NCBI GenBank assembly: GCA_018434245.1
Contig: JAHDPQ010000140.1
Span: 1-33,427, forward strand
From: Oscillospiraceae bacterium
Lineage (GTDB): Bacteria; Bacillota; Clostridia; Oscillospirales; Ruminococcaceae
DNA length: 33,427 nt
Reading direction: 5' to 3'
The notes under the pieces are model-generated. The model searched no databases. It worked only from the letters and a program-made list of their open reading frames with translations, and had not been told where the DNA came from. The position numbers were made by a program, and so were the translations under genes. This document shows, one piece after another, positions 31,558 through 33,427 of the stretch (positions within the stretch are counted from its first letter, which is position 1; every line of letters begins with the position of its first letter).

Positions 31558-32634
31558 TTGATAAAAAAAACAGGGGTGCTGCTTCTGTCCTTTCTGCTTG
31601 TTTTGTTGGGCGTTGGGCTTCTGATGGATGCTTCGATGGTAGCCGACGGGGTTCGCAGGGGGCTGGAGGTCTGCGGCGGCGTACTCATTCCCGCCCTGTT
31701 TCCCTTTATGGTGCTCAGCTGCTTTTTGGTGGGGACGGATATGGCCCGGATTCTCTCCCTGCCGCTGGCTCCCATCACCACCCGGGTGTTTCGGCTGCCC
31801 GCCCATCTGGGGGCCACCGTGCTGCTCAGCCTTATCGGAGGGTATCCGGTGGGAGCCAAGATGGTAGCCAACCTGCTGGATAGGGGAGAGATTGACGAGG
31901 CCACTGCCCGGCGGATGCTCTGCTTCTGCGTCAACGCCAGCCCCTCCTTCCTCATTTCTGCGGTGGGAGTGGGAATGCTAATGGTGCGCCGGGCGGGAGT
32001 GGTCCTGCTGACGGGCCAGGTTCTGGCGACGCTGATCATTGGCGCGGTGGTTTCTTTGGGGCATCCGGTTCCCACAGGGAACCGCAGACCTTCTGCCGGA
32101 GGGGCTGGGACATTTGTCCCCGCAGTGGTGGATGCTTCCTCCGCCATGCTGACCATGTGTGCCTTTGCCATTTTGTTTTCGGGGATTCTCTCTTTATTAA
32201 GAGGCATAGGCCTGCCCGATGCCGTAGCGGGCATTCTTCATCTGAATCCGGAAATGGTCAACGCTTTCTCCACCGGACTGTTTGAGGTGACGGGGGGCAG
32301 CATCGCCGCCGCAGCCTTGGGGGGAGAGGCTGCTATCGTTGCCTTGAGCTTCTGCTGTTCCTGGGGCGGGCTTTCGGTGATTTTTCAGGTCATCTCCTGC
32401 TTCCGGGGCAAAAAGCCCCAATTTTGGCCCTATGTCTCCTCCCGAATCGTCCACGGCTTCCTGTCGGCGGGGATCGCCCTCACTTTATATCGAAAGTTTT
32501 GCACCGACCTGCCTGCTTGGAGCACCATGGTTCCCCCTGTTCTGGAGATGGACCCTCCTAAGGCGGCGGCCGCCCTTTGCCTGCTGGCCATGTGCAGCAT
32601 TTTGGTGCTGAGTGCCGGAAAAAGCAGGCGTTGA
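31558..32634 (+). CDS. ylbJ: Sporulation integral membrane protein YlbJ
   Basis: The 358-residue protein has eight or more membrane segments and two Gate/nucleoside-recognition modules, with the landmark PALFPFMVLSCFLVGT, the loop GGYPVGAKMVANLLDRGEI and NASPSFLISAVG. YlbJ is a sigma-E-dependent mother-cell membrane protein needed for normal spore resistance. The TTG at 31558 is used, with the run GGGGGAGAGGG directly before it. At 358 residues it is somewhat shorter than the Bacillus protein (about 400). The downstream promoter overlaps its stop codon. Confidence 0.9.
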   Translation: MIKKTGVLLLSFLLVLLGVGLLMDASMVADGVRRGLEVCGGVLIPALFPFMVLSCFLVGTDMARILSLPLAPITTRVFRLPAHLGATVLLSLIGGYPVGAKMVANLLDRGEIDEATARRMLCFCVNASPSFLISAVGVGMLMVRRAGVVLLTGQVLATLIIGAVVSLGHPVPTGNRRPSAGGAGTFVPAVVDASSAMLTMCAFAILFSGILSLLRGIGLPDAVAGILHLNPEMVNAFSTGLFEVTGGSIAAAALGGEAAIVALSFCCSWGGLSVIFQVISCFRGKKPQFWPYVSSRIVHGFLSAGIALTLYRKFCTDLPAWSTMVPPVLEMDPPKAAAALCLLAMCSILVLSAGKSRR

Positions 32635-32658
32635 CTTTTTTCGCTGATTAGATACAAT
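32631..32658 (+). promoter_or_regulatory. Sigma-A promoter of the histidine-phosphatase-like gene
   Basis: TTGACT (32631-32636) overlaps the ylbJ stop; 16 bases later comes TACAAT (32653-32658). The start point is near 32665. Confidence 0.65.
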
Positions 32659-32693
32659 AAAAGTGTACTTATAGATAAGGCAGGACAAGCTCT

Positions 32694-33284
32694 ATGACTA
32701 TTACCGTTGCCTTGATCCGAAGCGGCGTCACCGAAGCAGGTCTGCAAGACCGGTTTCTGGGCGTCATTGATGAACCTCTGTCCAGTCGGGGGGAAACCAC
32801 TTTGATCTGGCGGGCTTCCAACGGGATTTATCCCGGGGCGGAGCTTGTCTTTACCAGCGGCCGTTCCCGGAGTCTTGCCACTGCTCAGATTATCTACCCC
32901 AGAATTCCCGCCATTGTGCTGCGGGAGCTGGAGCCCTACGATTACGGGGAGTTTGCAGGCAGAAACTACCGGGAGTTAGAGGAGGATTTGGAGTTCCGCC
33001 GCTGGATTGCCAACCGGTGCCCGGCCCCCGCCCCCCACGGAGAGGAGCCTCATGCCTTTGCAGCCCGTTGCGCGGTTGCCTTTCGGCAGATCATTCGGGA
33101 GGCAGAGGGCAAGGGTCTGCAAAACGTCGCCGTCATCACCCACCTTTCGGTCATTCAGAGCATTCTCCGCCGCTACCATATGCCCCGTCCTCTCTACCGG
33201 GATTGGCAGGTGGGCTTTGGGGGCGGTTTTATCACCCATTTCGACACAACAACCGGGGTATTGACGATTTCTGAGAAATTTTGA
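32694..33284 (+). CDS. Histidine phosphatase (phosphoglycerate mutase-like) fold protein lacking the catalytic His
   Basis: The 196-residue protein aligns with the branch-1 histidine phosphatases: DRFLGVIDEPLSSRG after the first motif, the SxxxRxxxTA-type GRSRSLATAQII, the acidic LRELEPYDYGEFAG, and the second histidine H150 in VITHLSVIQ. The first motif, normally RHGxTxxN, reads RSGVTEAG (R9-S10-G11), so the histidine that carries the phosphate is a serine. It is probably a pseudo-phosphatase that binds a ligand or partner, unless the chemistry has been re-invented. ATG 32694 follows AAGGCAGG; the gene has its own promoter. Confidence 0.85.
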   Translation: MTITVALIRSGVTEAGLQDRFLGVIDEPLSSRGETTLIWRASNGIYPGAELVFTSGRSRSLATAQIIYPRIPAIVLRELEPYDYGEFAGRNYRELEEDLEFRRWIANRCPAPAPHGEEPHAFAARCAVAFRQIIREAEGKGLQNVAVITHLSVIQSILRRYHMPRPLYRDWQVGFGGGFITHFDTTTGVLTISEKF

Positions 33285-33294
33285 AGAAAACCCC

Positions 33295-33323
33295 TTGACA
33301 TAGTTGGGGTGGTATGTTATTAT
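33295..33323 (+). promoter_or_regulatory. Tandem promoter P1 at the right edge
   Basis: TTGACA (33295-33300), a 17-base spacer and TATTAT (33318-33323) with an extended TGT. It starts only ten bases after the preceding stop codon. Confidence 0.7.
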
Positions 33324-33393
33324 CTTAAAGCTGCCTGCTCCGAGGCGCGAAAGATCGGCCAGAAAACTTCTTCAAAAAAAGAAAAAATAATGG

Positions 33394-33422
33394 TTGACAA
33401 GAGCGATCGGGTATGGTAGAAT
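33394..33422 (+). promoter_or_regulatory. Tandem promoter P2 at the right edge
   Basis: TTGACA (33394-33399), a 17-base spacer and TAGAAT (33417-33422), preceded by an A-rich stretch (about 33376-33390) resembling an UP element. The gene it drives lies outside the window. Confidence 0.75.
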
Positions 33423-33427
33423 AAGTA

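Noticed and set aside
31377-32234. A 285-codon minus-strand frame opposite ylbJ
   Set aside because: The composition is Ser/Pro/Thr/Arg-rich, typical of an antisense shadow, and it contradicts the well-supported ylbJ and yqfC genes.
1-33427. CRISPR array, prophage, insertion sequence or toxin-antitoxin pair
   Set aside because: I found no repeat-spacer pattern, transposase, integrase or paired small toxin genes anywhere in the window.

Overview
The window looks like the chromosome of an anaerobic, endospore-forming member of the Clostridia, probably of the Oscillospiraceae/Ruminococcaceae type. The spore genes point there: spoIVA, sipL, yqfC, yqfD, ylbJ and a PdaA-type cortex deacetylase. 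So do an acyl-CoA-dehydratase-type activase typical of strict anaerobes, a GC-rich coding style, and frequent GTG/TTG starts set by strong Shine-Dalgarno sites. I see no insertion sequence, prophage, CRISPR array, tRNA or rRNA inside the window. Species cannot be fixed from sequence reading alone.

Left part (1-2256, + strand): the tail of a carbon-catabolic operon. It holds the last codons of an unidentified gene, a triose-phosphate-isomerase paralogue, a class II aldolase translationally overlapped with it, and a GntR/FCD regulator. A 616-base non-coding stretch follows, containing a hairpin-rich segment and a terminator. Next come an EF-G-like GTPase with its own strong promoter (2873-4948), pdaA on the minus strand (5272-6246), and a two-gene activase/COG3581-type unit (6654-10956).

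Middle (11042-16706): a three-gene ABC importer of the iron/AfuABC type (substrate-binding lipoprotein, ATPase, fused double permease) is read leftward. A LacI-type regulator is read rightward. The 262-base region between them has one good sigma-A promoter in each direction, each followed just past its start point by a nearly identical 16-bp palindrome, so both units are probably repressed by this LacI protein. A small membrane protein, a YifB/ComM ATPase and a Dabb-domain protein follow on the + strand.

Right part (19322-31380, minus strand): housekeeping and sporulation genes. spoIVA and sipL have matching promoter and leader sequences that fit sigma-E. Then come a PHP-domain protein, the unit der - P-loop kinase - plsY - gpsA, and a YqfC-YqfD-PhoH-YbeY-DgkA block in the order known from Bacillus but without yqfF. 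On the + strand, ylbJ diverges from yqfC and is followed by a histidine-phosphatase-fold protein that has lost its catalytic histidine. The window ends in two strong tandem sigma-A promoters whose target lies outside.

The most interesting items are the twin LacI operators around the sugar-phosphate-like importer, the shared sigma-E promoter/leader of spoIVA and sipL, the catalytically dead RHG-type protein (RSG), the split activase, and the isomerase/aldolase/GntR cluster. I did not find a clearly new multi-gene system; most of the window is recognisable core genome.
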